Assembly: GCA_003222395.1 (NCBI GenBank) | Contig: QHWB01000036.1 | Location: 62,001-126,000 of the forward strand | DNA: 64,000 bases | Direction of reading: 5' to 3' | Source: Acidobacteriota bacterium | GTDB taxonomy: Bacteria; Acidobacteriota; Vicinamibacteria; Vicinamibacterales; CAVVIG01 | Shown: positions 41,671 to 52,382 of the stretch, in pieces | How the letters are laid out: each line of letters opens with the position of its first letter | Position numbering within the stretch: position 1 is the stretch's first letter | The notes under the pieces: generated by a model | The model's database searches: none | Told to the model about the DNA's origin: nothing | What the model saw: only the letters and a program-made list of their open reading frames with translations | Program-made: the position numbers and the translations under genes

Positions 41671-44070
41671 TTGGAAACACCCTTGGAAGTTTACGAAACT
41701 CTCCCGATAGTTCCGCTGCGAGACGTCGTCGTTTTTCCTCACATGATGATGCCGTTCGTCATCGGACGGCCCTCGTCCACCCGGGCGCTGGAGCACGCGC
41801 TCCTGAAGGACAAGCGCATTTTCCTCGCGGCGCAGCACGATGCGTCGGTCGACGATCCGCGGCCCGAAGACATCTACACGATGGGCTGCGTCGCCAACGT
41901 CGTTCAGAGCCTGAAGCTGCCTGACGGCAACATCAAGGTCCTGGTCGAAGGGGTCGATCGCGCCCGCGCCGTCGAGTGGAAGGAAGACAAAGGCTTCTAC
42001 CGCGTCGTCGTCAAGGTGCTGCCCAAGCAGCGCGAGACGAGCGCCGACGCCGAGCAGACGATGAGCCGCGTCGTCGCGCTGTTCGAGCAGTACGTGAAGC
42101 TGTCGAACAACCTGCACTACGACGCAATGATCGCCGCCGTCCGCGTCGACGATCCCGGCAAGCTCGCCGACACGATTGCCGCGCACCTGCTCGTCGGCGT
42201 CGACGAGAAGCAGAACCTGCTCGAAATCATCTCGCCGATCGAACGTCTGAACCGCATCGCTGGCATCCTCGAGATCGAGGTGGACAAGCTCCAGGTGGAT
42301 CGCCGCATTCAGTCTCGCGTGAAGAAGCAGATGGAGAAGGCACAGAAGGAGTACTACCTCAACGAGAAGATGAAAGCGATCCAGAAAGAACTGGGCCGCA
42401 AGGACGAGAAGGGCAACGAGGTCGACGAGCTGAAGAAGAAGATCGAAACGGCGAAGATGCCGAAGGACGTCGAGGAGAAAGCCATCCAGGAGCTGAAGCG
42501 CCTGGAGGCGATGCCGCCGATGTCGGCCGAGGCCACCGTTTCGCGCAACTACCTCGATTGGCTGATTGCGGTGCCGTGGCACAAGAAGAGCCGCGAGAGC
42601 CGCGATCTGAAGCGCGCCGAAGAGATCCTCAACGAAGATCATTACGGGCTGGAGAAGATCAAGGAACGCATCCTCGAGTTCCTCGCGGTCCGCGCGCTGG
42701 TCAAGAAGCCGAAGGCGACGATCCTCACCTTCTCCGGACCGCCCGGAGTCGGCAAGACGTCGCTCGCCAAGTCGATTGCGCGCGCGATGAACCGTCAGTT
42801 CGTGCGCCTGTCGCTCGGCGGCGTCCGAGACGAGGCCGAGATCCGCGGTCATCGCCGCACCTACATCGGCGCGTTCCCCGGCCAGATCATCCAGATGATG
42901 AAGAAGGCCGGCACGATGAACCCGGTCTTCCTGCTCGACGAAGTCGACAAGATGTCGATGGACTTCCGCGGTGACCCGTCGGCGGCGCTCCTCGAGGTCC
43001 TCGATCCCGAGCAGAACCACACGTTCCTCGATCACTACCTCGACGTCGAGTACGACCTCTCGCACGTGATGTTCATCTGCACGGCGAACGTGCTCCACAC
43101 GATCCCGCAGGCGCTGCGCGACCGCATGGAAGTGCTGCAGCTCGCCGGCTACACGGAACTCGAGAAGGTCGAGATTGCCAAGAAGTTCCTCTCGCCGAAG
43201 GCGGTCGAAGGCGTCGGCCTGACGAAGGAGAACATCTCGTTCACCGACGAAGCGATTCAGACGGTGATCAACCGCTACACCCGCGAAGCCGGCGTCAGAA
43301 ACCTGGAACGGGAGATCTCATCGATCTGCCGCAAGGTGGCGCGCAAGGTCGTCGTCGAGGGCAAGAGCTTCGGCGAGGAGATCACGTCCGAGAAGGTCAC
43401 CCAATACCTCGGCGTGCCGCGCTTCCGCAACACGATGGCGGAAGAGACGAACGAGATCGGGATTGCGACCGGTCTCGCCTGGACCGAGGTCGGCGGCGAG
43501 ATTCTCGTGACGGAAGCGACGCTGATGTCGGGCAAAGGACATCTGACGCTCACCGGAAAGCTCGGCGACGTGATGCAGGAGTCGGCGCAGGCGGCAATGA
43601 GCTACGTGCGCGCGAATTCCGAGGAGTTCGGCATCGAGAAGGATTTCAACAAGCGCACCGACGTCCACGTCCACGTGCCGGAAGGCGCGATTCCGAAGGA
43701 TGGACCGTCGGCCGGCATCACGCTCGCGACGGCGCTCGTCTCGGCGCTGACGCGCGTGGCGGTGCGGAAAGACGTTGCGATGACGGGTGAGATCACGCTG
43801 CGCGGCAAGGTGCTGCCGATCGGCGGCGTGAAAGAGAAAGTGCTCGCCGCGCACCGCGCGGGCGTGAAGAACATCGTCCTGCCAAAAGACAACGAAAAGG
43901 ATCTGGCGGACATACCGAAAAACGTGCTGGACACGTTGAACGTCTACATGGTCCAGACGATGGACGAGGTCCTCAAGATCGCGCTGGCCGAGCCGCTCGC
44001 GGGCCGTCTGCCCGCGCCGGCGCAGCCGGAGCCGGTCGACGCGATCGTGGACGACACGATTACCCACTGA
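41671..44070 (+). CDS. lon: ATP-dependent protease La (Lon)
   Basis: A 799-aa Lon. It has an N-terminal substrate-binding domain (about 10-205), coiled coil, AAA+ domain with Walker [10 protein letters not shown] (about 357) and Walker [12 protein letters not shown], and a C-terminal protease domain with catalytic Ser in [11 protein letters not shown] and Lys in [17 protein letters not shown]. The chosen start is a TTG 7 nt after clpX; the downstream sequence is family-like from the fifth residue on, and no better start is visible. Confidence 0.96.
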   Translation: METPLEVYETLPIVPLRDVVVFPHMMMPFVIGRPSSTRALEHALLKDKRIFLAAQHDASVDDPRPEDIYTMGCVANVVQSLKLPDGNIKVLVEGVDRARAVEWKEDKGFYRVVVKVLPKQRETSADAEQTMSRVVALFEQYVKLSNNLHYDAMIAAVRVDDPGKLADTIAAHLLVGVDEKQNLLEIISPIERLNRIAGILEIEVDKLQVDRRIQSRVKKQMEKAQKEYYLNEKMKAIQKELGRKDEKGNEVDELKKKIETAKMPKDVEEKAIQELKRLEAMPPMSAEATVSRNYLDWLIAVPWHKKSRESRDLKRAEEILNEDHYGLEKIKERILEFLAVRALVKKPKATILTFSGPPGVGKTSLAKSIARAMNRQFVRLSLGGVRDEAEIRGHRRTYIGAFPGQIIQMMKKAGTMNPVFLLDEVDKMSMDFRGDPSAALLEVLDPEQNHTFLDHYLDVEYDLSHVMFICTANVLHTIPQALRDRMEVLQLAGYTELEKVEIAKKFLSPKAVEGVGLTKENISFTDEAIQTVINRYTREAGVRNLEREISSICRKVARKVVVEGKSFGEEITSEKVTQYLGVPRFRNTMAEETNEIGIATGLAWTEVGGEILVTEATLMSGKGHLTLTGKLGDVMQESAQAAMSYVRANSEEFGIEKDFNKRTDVHVHVPEGAIPKDGPSAGITLATALVSALTRVAVRKDVAMTGEITLRGKVLPIGGVKEKVLAAHRAGVKNIVLPKDNEKDLADIPKNVLDTLNVYMVQTMDEVLKIALAEPLAGRLPAPAQPEPVDAIVDDTITH

Positions 44071-44079
44071 TGCGGTCGT

Positions 44080-44132
44080 GATTCGGGATTGGGGATTGGG
44101 ATTCGAATCCCGAATCCCGAATCCCAAATCCC
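44080..44132. repeat. Heptamer inverted repeat (GGGATTC family) upstream of engB
   Basis: Units GGGATTG/GGGATTC face CGAATCC units around a GGGATTCGAATCCC palindrome, spanning the whole gap between lon and engB. The GTG of engB starts directly after it, so initiation may be affected by the hairpin. Confidence 0.7.
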
Positions 44133-44762
44133 GTGAAAATCGAGGCCAGCTTCGTTCGAAGCGCTGCGAGCGCAAGCGATCTGCCGCGCGACGGCCTCGC
44201 TGAAATCGCGCTCGTCGGCCGTTCGAATGTCGGCAAGTCGAGCCTGATCAACGCGCTGGTTCGTCAGCGTCTCGCGCGCACGAGCGCCGCGCCGGGCAAG
44301 ACACGGCTGGCCAACATCTATCGAGTCGCACGCGGCGGCCGCGAGTCGCTGTATCTGGTCGATCTGCCCGGATACGGGTACGCGCGGGGCGATACGAGCG
44401 CGTTTGCTTCGCTGACGCGCGCGTACTTTGGGCAGGACACGCGGGATAGGCGGGAAGGGAAAGCCCCTCCCGCCCGACGATCCGCGTTGCTCGTCGTCGA
44501 CGCGCGGCATCCGGGACTCGAGAACGACCTGGCGGCCTGGAGCTGGTTGACCGACAACGTTGCGACGCGAGCGATCGTCGCGACCAAGATTGACAAACTG
44601 TCGCGCGAGGAACGGCTGCGCGCGATGCGCACGATCGAAGCCGTGTTTGAACATCCCGCGACCGCCGTGTCGGCGGAAACGGGCGAAGGACTGGACGAAC
44701 TGTGGAAACTGATCGACCGACTCACCAACAAGACATCCGGGGGAACGAAGACGTCCGGCTGA
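44133..44762 (+). CDS. engB: Ribosome biogenesis GTP-binding protein EngB (YsxC/YihA)
   Basis: A 209-aa GTPase needed for 50S subunit assembly. G1 is GRSNVGKSS (about 30), G3 LVDLPGYG, and the G4/G5 positions read ATKIDKL and SAETGEG. The GTG start has no ribosome-binding site and abuts a heptamer hairpin. Its last 61 bases overlap the proposed start of rho. Confidence 0.94.
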   Translation: MKIEASFVRSAASASDLPRDGLAEIALVGRSNVGKSSLINALVRQRLARTSAAPGKTRLANIYRVARGGRESLYLVDLPGYGYARGDTSAFASLTRAYFGQDTRDRREGKAPPARRSALLVVDARHPGLENDLAAWSWLTDNVATRAIVATKIDKLSREERLRAMRTIEAVFEHPATAVSAETGEGLDELWKLIDRLTNKTSGGTKTSG

Positions 44763-46198
44763 AGCCGCCCCTCGACAACGCTCGCGGCGGTCCTGACCCT
44801 TCGACGAGCTCAGGGTCACCCCGAGCGGAGTCGAGGGGTGAGCGTGCCGAAGGGCCGGACGCCACCGATAGCGCCGGAGCCGCCAAGCCGAACGGCAGCG
44901 GCGGAAACGGCGCCGGGCAAGCGACGCCACCTCCCGAAAAACTGGAGCTCTCGACGCTGAAGGACATGAGCGTCGGTGCGCTGACCGGGGTCGCCAAGGG
45001 GCTCGACGTCCCCGGCGCGACCGGCATGCGCAAACAGGAGCTGATCTTCGAAATCCTGAAGGCGCGCGCACAGAAGAGCGGCCTCATCTTCTCCGAGGGC
45101 GTGCTCGAGGTGCTGCCCGACGGGTTCGGATTTCTCAGAGCGCCCGACTACAACTACCTGCCGGGCCCCGACGACATCTACGTGTCGCCGTCGCAGATTC
45201 GCAAGTTCGATCTGCACTCGGGCGACACGGTATCGGGCCAGATCCGGTCGCCGAAGGACGGCGAGCGCTACTTCGCGCTGATCAAAGTCGAGGCGGTGAA
45301 CTTCGAGCCGCCGGAGCGCGCGCGCGAGAAAGTGTTCTTCGAGAACCTGACGCCGCTCTACCCGCAGAACCGCATCGGGCTCGAAACCGAGGGCGACAAT
45401 CTCTCGGCCCGCGTCCTCGATCTGATGACGCCGATCGGCAAGGGACAGCGCGGCCTCATCGTGGCGCCGCCGCGCACCGGCAAGACGATGCTGCTGCAGA
45501 ACATCGCGAACAGCATCACAAACAATCACCCCGAGGTGTACCTCATCGTGCTGCTCATCGACGAGCGGCCCGAAGAAGTCACCGACATGCAGCGTTCGGT
45601 CCGCGGTGAAGTGATCTCGTCGACGTTCGACGAGCCGGCGCAGCGGCACGTGCAGGTTGCCGAGATGGTCATCGAGAAAGCCAAGCGCCTCGTCGAGCAC
45701 AGGAAGGACGTCGTCATCCTGCTCGATTCGATCACGCGTCTGGCGCGCGCCTACAACACCATCGTCCCGCCGTCGGGCAAGGTGCTCTCCGGCGGCGTCG
45801 ACAGCAACGCGCTGCAGCGGCCGAAGCGGTTCTTCGGCGCGGCGCGAAACATCGAGGAAGGCGGGTCGCTGACGATCATCGCGACCGCGCTCGTCGACAC
45901 CGGCTCGCGCATGGACGAGGTCATCTTCGAGGAGTTCAAGGGCACCGGCAACCTCGAGATCCATCTCGATCGCAAGCTGACCGATCGGCGCGTCTTCCCG
46001 TCGATCGACATCACCAAGAGCGGCACGCGGAAGGAGGAGCTCCTCATCGCGAGAGAGGATCTCAGTCGCGTCTGGGTGCTGCGGAAGGTGCTGACGCCGC
46101 TCTCGGCGGTCGAGGCGATGGAGCTGCTGCTGTCGCGGATGGCGAAGACCAAGACCAACCAGGAATTCCTCGCTTCGATGTCCAACGGCAAATCGTGA
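44702..46198 (+). CDS. rho: Transcription termination factor Rho with repeat-derived N-terminal insert
   Basis: A 498-aa hexameric RNA helicase. The Rho_N domain begins at [16 protein letters not shown] (about 85), followed by the cold-shock-like RNA-binding domain, and the ATPase domain with APPRTGKT (about 260), LIDERPEEV and the Q/R-loops ([12 protein letters not shown]). Only a GTG at 44702 and an ATG at 44966 can start this frame; the second would cut into Rho_N, so the first is chosen although it overlaps engB by 61 nt. The N-terminal 80 residues are low-complexity and include [16 protein letters not shown], encoded by a palindromic repeat. Confidence 0.93.
   Translation: METDRPTHQQDIRGNEDVRLKPPLDNARGGPDPSTSSGSPRAESRGERAEGPDATDSAGAAKPNGSGGNGAGQATPPPEKLELSTLKDMSVGALTGVAKGLDVPGATGMRKQELIFEILKARAQKSGLIFSEGVLEVLPDGFGFLRAPDYNYLPGPDDIYVSPSQIRKFDLHSGDTVSGQIRSPKDGERYFALIKVEAVNFEPPERAREKVFFENLTPLYPQNRIGLETEGDNLSARVLDLMTPIGKGQRGLIVAPPRTGKTMLLQNIANSITNNHPEVYLIVLLIDERPEEVTDMQRSVRGEVISSTFDEPAQRHVQVAEMVIEKAKRLVEHRKDVVILLDSITRLARAYNTIVPPSGKVLSGGVDSNALQRPKRFFGAARNIEEGGSLTIIATALVDTGSRMDEVIFEEFKGTGNLEIHLDRKLTDRRVFPSIDITKSGTRKEELLIAREDLSRVWVLRKVLTPLSAVEAMELLLSRMAKTKTNQEFLASMSNGKS
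44797..44838. repeat. TTCGACGAGCTCAGGGT-type palindrome inside rho
   Basis: CCCTTCGACGAGCTCAGGGT begins the element and CGGAGTCGAGGGG ends it, with CCCTTCGAC and GTCGAGGGG as inverted ends. It is read in frame in the variable N-terminal part of Rho. Sequences of this type are dispersed in many bacterial genomes. Confidence 0.7.
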
Positions 46199-47784
46199 GC
46201 TCCAGTCCGGTGCCGCGCGCGATCGCGCGCGCGGCATGGATTGCGAGCGGCGCGGCCATCGTGCTGTCGGTCGTCACCCTGGCGCGGGTGCCGATTCCGT
46301 GGCTCGATGAGAATTACATCGCGTCGGCCGCGTACGCCATCGCGCTCGGCCGGCCCGGCATTCCGTCCATCCTTCCGCCCGGGCCGTCCTACACACCCCT
46401 TTCCGACGCCTATGGACCCGTGTTCTTCCGGGTCACCGCGCTCTCGATCCATCTTCTGGGACTCTCGGCGTTCGCGGTCCGGCTGATCTGCGCCGCAGGC
46501 GCGGTGGCGGCGGCGGCCGCCGCCGCGTGGCTGATGCGGCGCGCGGGCGCCGCGCGCGGCTGGCCCGCGCTCGCCTTCGCGCTCGTCACGCTGTCGCCGG
46601 AAATCGGCACGACGTCGGCGAACGGCCGCATGGACACGTTCGCGATCGCGCTCGAAGTCACGGCCTTCGTCGCAATCATCGTCGCGCTCGAACGCCCGGA
46701 ACGATCGTGTGCGGTCTTCGCATCGCTCGCCGCCGGCGTCTGTCTTCTGCTTGCCGCGCTGACGACGCCGCGAACGTTTCCACTGGTGGCGGCGACGTTC
46801 GCCGTGCTGGTCGCGCTCCCGCTGCGGCGCCGCTTTCGAGCCGCGTCAGCGACGGCGCTTCTCTGCTCGGGCGCCGTCGTCATGGCGGGCTGCCTGTTGT
46901 GGGTCCACCACCTCGGCTTGACGCCGATCGGCTGGGTGCTGTGGCACCTGCGAAGCACGCAGGTCGATCCGCAGACGAGGCTGCTCGCCGGCGTCAGACG
47001 TGACTGGAACCTCGACGTGCGCAACAGCATCACGCCCGCAGTCACCGTCGCCGCGCTGCTGGTCATCGCCGGTCTTCATATCTGGAATCGGCGGCGGACG
47101 AACCGCTGGCGCCTTCTCGTTCCGATTCCGCTGCTCGCGCTCTGGGCCGCGTGTTTCCTCAACACGGCGTTTCACTTCGAGTTCACGAACCACGTGTTCC
47201 TTTCGAGCTCGTACTTCGTGGTGCCGCTGTTCGTCACCACGATCGCCGCCTCCGTCGTCGCGGGCGAGCGCGCCGTCGCCTCCAGGACGGTGCTGGCGTT
47301 GTGGTTGGCGGTCGCGGTTCTGTTCGCGGCGGGCCGTGCGGCCAAGTACGTCGCGGTATGGCAGACGTGGGACTATCGTGATCCGGCGCTGCTTACGCGG
47401 TTCATCGAACGATGGGTGCCGCGCGGTTCACTGGTCTTCGGATACGACCAGTACTACTTCTACGCCGTCGAGAACGCGGGGTCGACGTTCCGTGCCTGGA
47501 CGCCGAAGCCGGCCACGCTGGCGCCGCTGATGTTTCCCGACGCGTTCGACGCCTCACACCGTCCGACCGCCGCGGCGACGCGCCGGTTCCTGCTCTGGCC
47601 GACGCGCGGTCCGCTCGGCGCCGTTCCGAAATCGTTTGCGTGCGCGCTGCCGCACGTCGTCGCCACGTTTTCAATCAGCACGGTCAACCGCGTCGGCGTC
47701 GAGCGGATCGGCGGCTTCGACGCGGGACTTCATGGCTACCCTGATACGGTGTTGTACGAAGTCCCTGACGACTGTCGCCCGTGA
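46195..47784 (+). CDS. GT-C membrane glycosyltransferase (PMT/ArnT-like)
   Basis: A 529-aa polytopic protein with about ten hydrophobic segments. An acidic pair in the first periplasmic loop ([10 protein letters not shown], about residue 38) matches the catalytic-type Asp/Glu of dolichyl-phosphate-mannose-dependent or ArnT-like enzymes, and the C-terminus is a soluble domain. These enzymes use polyprenyl-phosphate sugars on the outer face. The GTG start overlaps the rho stop (GTGA). No pathway partner is adjacent. Confidence 0.7.
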   Translation: MSSSPVPRAIARAAWIASGAAIVLSVVTLARVPIPWLDENYIASAAYAIALGRPGIPSILPPGPSYTPLSDAYGPVFFRVTALSIHLLGLSAFAVRLICAAGAVAAAAAAAWLMRRAGAARGWPALAFALVTLSPEIGTTSANGRMDTFAIALEVTAFVAIIVALERPERSCAVFASLAAGVCLLLAALTTPRTFPLVAATFAVLVALPLRRRFRAASATALLCSGAVVMAGCLLWVHHLGLTPIGWVLWHLRSTQVDPQTRLLAGVRRDWNLDVRNSITPAVTVAALLVIAGLHIWNRRRTNRWRLLVPIPLLALWAACFLNTAFHFEFTNHVFLSSSYFVVPLFVTTIAASVVAGERAVASRTVLALWLAVAVLFAAGRAAKYVAVWQTWDYRDPALLTRFIERWVPRGSLVFGYDQYYFYAVENAGSTFRAWTPKPATLAPLMFPDAFDASHRPTAAATRRFLLWPTRGPLGAVPKSFACALPHVVATFSISTVNRVGVERIGGFDAGLHGYPDTVLYEVPDDCRP

Positions 47785-47951
47785 TATATAACCCGTTCAT
47801 CGAAAACCTGCCGTTCGGCAAAGACGTTCTTCGTCTGTGTCCGTTCATCACCGCGGCGTCGGTCGCATCGGCCCTCCTGTATGCCGCGGAGCTCCCGACG
47901 ATTGCCGCCGCGCGGCTGAATACGGGGACGGCGCTGCCTCTCGCAGGCTAG
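47781..47951 (+). CDS. Possible 56-aa hydrophobic small protein
   Basis: A GTG that overlaps the stop of the membrane glycosyltransferase (GTGA) opens 56 codons ending in [18 protein letters not shown], then a hydrophobic stretch ITAASVASALLYAAELP. The GTGA overlap matches the coupling style of this genome. There is no known family and no independent support, so it may be chance. Confidence 0.3.
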   Translation: MIYNPFIENLPFGKDVLRLCPFITAASVASALLYAAELPTIAAARLNTGTALPLAG

Positions 47952-47954
47952 CGG

Positions 47955-47974
47955 GGCCGGTCTGTAGACCGGCC
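47955..47974. terminator. Perfect palindrome between convergent genes
   Basis: GGCCGGTC-TGTA-GACCGGCC forms an 8-bp perfect stem with a 4-nt loop between the plus-strand glycosyltransferase and the minus-strand AIM24-family gene. The location suits a bidirectional terminator, although a U-tract is lacking. Confidence 0.5.
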
Positions 47975-47981
47975 GATCACG

Positions 47982-48731
47982 CTACGAATCTCCGCCAATC
48001 AGATCGCCGATAGCGCCGAAAGTACCGCCGAAGTCGCGCTTCACTTCTTCCCGATCCCCGCGGTTCGCCCGGATGATGCGGTCGGCGAGACGGGAGAACG
48101 GCAGCGTCTGCACCCAGACGCGGCCGGGTCCGGTCATCGACGCGAAGAACAGCCCTTCTCCCCCGAACAGCGCCGTCTTGATGCCGCCGACGAACTCGAT
48201 GTCGTAGCCGACGGTCGGATCGAATGCGACCAGGCATCCGGTGTCGACGCGCAGCTTTTCGCCCGTCTTCAGCTCCATCTGGATGATGGTGCCGCCACTG
48301 TGTATGAAGACCTCGCCGGATCCTTCGAGTCGCTGCAGGATGAACCCTTCGCCGCCGAAAAAGCCGGCGCCGAGCCGCTTGGTGAACTCGATGTTGATGT
48401 CGATTTGTCCGGCGGCGCACAGAAACGCGTCGCGCTGGCACAGGACTGCGCTGTTCTGCAACGCCATCCGGATGATCTTGCCGGGATAGGGGCCGCTGAA
48501 GGCCACCTTTGCCGACGGCGTCGCGCAGCGGAAGAACGTGAGGAACAGGCTTTCGCCGGCAAGGAACTTGCGCTTCAGGCCGCCGAGCAGGCCGCCCTGC
48601 ATCCGCGCATCCATCTCGATGCCGTCGGTCATGTAGGTCATCGCGCCGGCCTCGGCTCGCACCTCGTCGCCGGCGCTCATCGAAATGACCACCGCCTGCA
48701 TGTCGTCGCCGATGATTTCGTGGCTGATCAT
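47982..48731 (-). CDS. AIM24 / TIGR00266-family protein
   Basis: A 249-aa beta-rich protein of the AIM24 family. It starts MISHEIIGDDMQAVVISM; AEAGAMTYM and GLGGLKR-like and FFGGEGFILQRLEGSGEVF segments match the family pattern. Function is not established in bacteria; members are often membrane-associated. The ATG at 48731 gives the usual N-terminus; an upstream GTG (48752) would add seven residues. It is divergent from the Tricorn-like protease with a 42-bp gap. Confidence 0.82.
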   Translation of the reverse strand: MISHEIIGDDMQAVVISMSAGDEVRAEAGAMTYMTDGIEMDARMQGGLLGGLKRKFLAGESLFLTFFRCATPSAKVAFSGPYPGKIIRMALQNSAVLCQRDAFLCAAGQIDINIEFTKRLGAGFFGGEGFILQRLEGSGEVFIHSGGTIIQMELKTGEKLRVDTGCLVAFDPTVGYDIEFVGGIKTALFGGEGLFFASMTGPGRVWVQTLPFSRLADRIIRANRGDREEVKRDFGGTFGAIGDLIGGDS

Positions 48732-48773
48732 GGTCGCGGATTGTACACTCACGGTTCACCTGATGAGGACCGC

Positions 48774-51700
48774 ATGAAGCGAACGTTTCTGCTGCTGGTT
48801 GTCTCGTTCATCGCACTTGTCCTGTCCCCGGCCGCTCGTACCGCCGGCGGACCGGATGTCGCCGATACCAAGCTGCTCACGCAGCCGGCCGTGAGCGCAC
48901 GTCACATTGCCTTCATCTACGCCGCCGATTTGTGGGTGTGCGATCTCGACGGAGGGAACGTCCGGCGGCTGACGGGAGATCTCGGCCGGGAATCGAATCC
49001 GGCATTCTCCCCCGACGGCGCGTCGATCGCGTTCAGCGCGCAGTACGAGGGGAACACCGACGTCTACATCGTTCCAGTCGCCGGCGGCGTGCCGCGGCGG
49101 CTCACGTGGCATCCGGGCGCCGATCTCGTGCAGGGGTTCACGCCCGACGGAAAGTCGGTCGTGTTCAGGTCGGGACGCGCCTCGTACACGAATCGCTACA
49201 CCCAGCTGTTCACCGTGCCGGTCGACGGAGGCATCGAGCAGCCGCTGCCGATTCCGCACGCTTCGCGCGCGAGTTACACCGCCGCCGCCGACCGAATCGC
49301 CTACAACCCGCTGCCGCCCGCTTTTCTGCAATGGAAGCACTACCGCGGCGGCGAGACGTCGGAAGTGTTCATCTACCACGTCGGCGATCATCGCGTGGAC
49401 AGGATTCCCCAGCCGTCGGGACGCGCCAACGATGCCGATCCGGCGTGGATCGGCGACACGGTCTATTTCCGATCGGACCGCAACGGCGAGTTCAACCTGT
49501 TCTCGTTCGAGCCGCGGACCAAAGCCGTCACGCAGCTGACGCGTCACGACGACTTCCCCGTGCTCTCGCTCGCCGCCGGCGGCGGCCACGTGGTGTACGA
49601 ACAGGCCGGTTATCTCCACTTGTTGGATCCCGCGGCGAAGACCAGTCAGAAGCTGACCATCGGCGTCGCCGCCGATCTCGAGGAGACCCGGCCGCGCTTC
49701 GTCAGCGGCGCGAAGTACGTGCGGAACGCGGCGCTGTCGCCGTCTGGCGCACGCGCGGTGTTCGACTTCCGCGGCGAGATCGTCACCGTGCCTGCGGAAA
49801 AAGGAGACGCGCGCAACCTGACCGGCACGGTGGGCATTCACGAGCGCAGCCCGGTGTGGTCGCCGGATGGGAAGCAGATCGCGTACTTCTCCGACGAATC
49901 GGGCGAATACGAGCTCGTCGTCGCGCCGCAGGACGGCAAGGGCGAGCGCAGGCATTACAAGCCGGGCGGCGCCGGCTACTACGAACGTCCGGTCTGGGCG
50001 CCCGACAGCCGGAAGCTCTCGTTCGTCGACAATTCGTTCAGCGTGTACTTCGTCGATCTCGCGTCCGGCGTGACCAGGAAAATCGCGAGCGAATACATGT
50101 ACTCGCCGATCAAGACGTTGACAACGGCGTGGTCGCCCGATTCGCGGTGGCTCGCGTACACGCTGAACAGCCCCTCCTACGTTCAGACGGTGCACGTCTA
50201 TTCGCTCGATCAGGGAGAGTCGTACCCGATCACCGACGGGCTCAGCGAAGTGAGCGAGCCGGTCTTCGACAAGAACGGCAAGTACATGTACTTCTTCGCG
50301 TCGACCGACGCCGGTCCGGTGAAGAACTGGTTCTCGCTGGCCAACGAAGACTCGCGCGTCACCAACTCGATTTACGTCGCGGTGCTCCGCAAGGACGATC
50401 CGTCGCCGCTGCTGAAGGAAAGCGACGAGGAGAAGGGAGCGCCGGCAAAGGACGAGAAAAAGGAAGACAAGAAGGACGAGCTCGCGCCGACGGCTATCGA
50501 TTTCGACGGCCTCTCGTATCGGATCGTGGATCTTCCGATTCCCGCCGGCGATTACCAGGCGCTCGCTCCGGGCGCGGAAGGACAGATCTACTTCCTGAAA
50601 ACCGCCGACGGCAAGACCTCGCTGCAGCGGTTCGATCTGAAATCGCGGAAGACGGAGCCGGTGGTCGACGCCGACGAGTACCACGTGTCGTTCGACGGCA
50701 GGAAGATTCTCGTTCGCGCGAAGTCGGAGTGGACGATCGTGGCGGCGAAGAAAGGCGAATCGCCCGACGCGAAGTTGAATCTCGACGCGGTCGAGGTGCG
50801 CATCGATCCGCGCGCCGAGTGGGCGCAGATGTTCGAGGAGAGCTGGCGCATCAACCGCGATTACTTCTACGACCCCGGGATGCACGGTAACGACTGGAAG
50901 GCTGTCCGCGCGAAGTACGAGCCGTTCGTCGCGCATCTCGCGGTCCGCGAGGATCTCACGCGCCTGATGCAGTGGATGCTCAGCGAGCTCTCGGTCGGCC
51001 ACAGCCGCGAGACGGGCGGCGAGACGCTCGCCGATCCGAAGACGGTGCCGGGCGGCCTGCTCGGCGCCGATTACACGATCGAGAACGGACGTTATCGCTT
51101 CAAGAAGGTGTACGACGGGCTGAACTGGAATCCGCAGCTGCGCGCGCCGCTCACCGAACCTGGCGTCAACGTCAAAGCCGACGAGTACCTGTTCGCCGTC
51201 AACGGCCGCGAGCTCCGCTCGCCGACCAACTTGTACAGTCTCTTCGAGAACACCTCGGGAAAGATCGTGGAGATCACCGTCGGCCCGAATGCAGACGGCA
51301 CCGGATCACGCACCGTGGCGGTCGTTCCAATCGCGAACGAGGCGGCGCTGCGGAATCGCGACTGGGTGGAATCGAACATCAGGAAAGTCGATGCCGCGAC
51401 CGGCGGCAAGGTCGCGTACGTCTACGTTCCCGATACCGCCGGTCAGGGGTTCACCTACTTCAAGCGGTACTTCTACCCGCAGACGCACAAAGAGGCGGTG
51501 ATCGTCGACGAGCGCCACAACGGCGGCGGCAGCCTCGCCGATTACTACATCGACAACCTCCAGAAGCCGATGATCGCCTACTGGGCGATGCGCTACGGCG
51601 CCGACATGAAGACGCCGAGCGCATCCATTCAGGGGCCGAAGGTGATGATCATCGACGAGACCGCCGGCTCTGGCGGCGATCTCCTGCCGTGGATGTTCCG

Positions 51701-52025
51701 CAAGTTCAAGGTCGGCACGATCGTCGGCCGCCGCACGTGGGGCGGCCTCGTCGGCATTCTCGGATTTCCGGTGCTGATGGACGGCGGCACGGTGACGGCG
51801 CCGAACCTCGCGATCTGGGCGCCCGACAAGGGATGGGTCGTCGAGAACGAAGGCGTGCCGCCCGACATCGACGTCGAACAGACGCCGGCCGACGTGATCG
51901 CCGGACGCGATCCGCAGCTGGAACGCGCGATTCAGGTCGCGCTCGACGAGCTGAAGAAGAACCCGCAGGTGAAACCGGCGCGGCCTGCTTATCCAGTCAA
52001 GACCGCCCGGCGGACGTCGTCGTAA
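48774..52025 (+). CDS. Tricorn-like protease (S41 family), secreted
   Basis: A 1083-aa protein. A Sec signal peptide (about 1-24, MKRTFLLLVVSFIALVLSP) precedes WD40/TolB-like beta-propeller repeats (RRLTGD, NPAFSPDG, SPVWSPDGKQIAYFSDESG) over roughly 40-680, then a PDZ-like region and an S41 peptidase domain with DERHNGGG and the nucleophile Ser in ETAGSGGDLLPW (about 965). Members degrade peptides. The start has GAGG 5-7 nt upstream; longer in-frame sequence overlaps the divergent gene. The stop overlaps the next ATG (TAATG). Confidence 0.92.
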   Translation: MKRTFLLLVVSFIALVLSPAARTAGGPDVADTKLLTQPAVSARHIAFIYAADLWVCDLDGGNVRRLTGDLGRESNPAFSPDGASIAFSAQYEGNTDVYIVPVAGGVPRRLTWHPGADLVQGFTPDGKSVVFRSGRASYTNRYTQLFTVPVDGGIEQPLPIPHASRASYTAAADRIAYNPLPPAFLQWKHYRGGETSEVFIYHVGDHRVDRIPQPSGRANDADPAWIGDTVYFRSDRNGEFNLFSFEPRTKAVTQLTRHDDFPVLSLAAGGGHVVYEQAGYLHLLDPAAKTSQKLTIGVAADLEETRPRFVSGAKYVRNAALSPSGARAVFDFRGEIVTVPAEKGDARNLTGTVGIHERSPVWSPDGKQIAYFSDESGEYELVVAPQDGKGERRHYKPGGAGYYERPVWAPDSRKLSFVDNSFSVYFVDLASGVTRKIASEYMYSPIKTLTTAWSPDSRWLAYTLNSPSYVQTVHVYSLDQGESYPITDGLSEVSEPVFDKNGKYMYFFASTDAGPVKNWFSLANEDSRVTNSIYVAVLRKDDPSPLLKESDEEKGAPAKDEKKEDKKDELAPTAIDFDGLSYRIVDLPIPAGDYQALAPGAEGQIYFLKTADGKTSLQRFDLKSRKTEPVVDADEYHVSFDGRKILVRAKSEWTIVAAKKGESPDAKLNLDAVEVRIDPRAEWAQMFEESWRINRDYFYDPGMHGNDWKAVRAKYEPFVAHLAVREDLTRLMQWMLSELSVGHSRETGGETLADPKTVPGGLLGADYTIENGRYRFKKVYDGLNWNPQLRAPLTEPGVNVKADEYLFAVNGRELRSPTNLYSLFENTSGKIVEITVGPNADGTGSRTVAVVPIANEAALRNRDWVESNIRKVDAATGGKVAYVYVPDTAGQGFTYFKRYFYPQTHKEAVIVDERHNGGGSLADYYIDNLQKPMIAYWAMRYGADMKTPSASIQGPKVMIIDETAGSGGDLLPWMFRKFKVGTIVGRRTWGGLVGILGFPVLMDGGTVTAPNLAIWAPDKGWVVENEGVPPDIDVEQTPADVIAGRDPQLERAIQVALDELKKNPQVKPARPAYPVKTARRTSS

Positions 52026-52367
52026 TGCGCCACCGACGGTTCGGCCGGACCGGCTGGAATGTCTCCGAGATCGGGTACGGCATGTGGGGCATGGGCGGCT
52101 GGACCGGATCGGACGACGAGGAGTCGGCGCGAGCGCTCGATCGGGCGATCGCGCTCGGCTGCAGTTTCTGCGTCACCGCGTGGGTGTACGGCGACGGCCG
52201 CAGCGAGCGGCTGCTCGGCGACGCGCTGCGGCGGACGCGCCGAGGGGCCGGCGCGGCGTCTGCACAGCCGCTCATCGTCGCGACGAAGATTCCGCCGAAG
52301 AATTGGAAGTGGCCGGCGAAAGATGAGTATCCCGTCACCGAGACGTATCCGCCGGATCACATCCGCG
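52025..52367 (+). pseudogene. Truncated aldo/keto reductase remnant
   Basis: The first 114 codons match the N-terminus of an aldo/keto reductase (RRFGRTGWNVSEIGYGMWG, AWVYGDGRSERLLGDAL, VATKIPPKNW, YPPDHIR). Homology stops after YPPDHIR at about 52367, where the sequence passes into the next gene. The rest of the barrel is missing. The catalytic Asp of the usual FDTAWVYG motif is Val here (CVTAWVYG). The frame stays open to 54130 only as a shadow of the next gene. A remnant left by deletion is the best explanation. Confidence 0.75.
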
Positions 52368-52382
52368 ATCGACGGTCATGCC

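Noticed and set aside
40179-43098. Long minus-strand ORFs opposite clpX and lon
   Set aside because: They lie antisense to well-conserved genes, are rich in Arg/Asp/Leu and have no family motif. They result from high GC codon bias.
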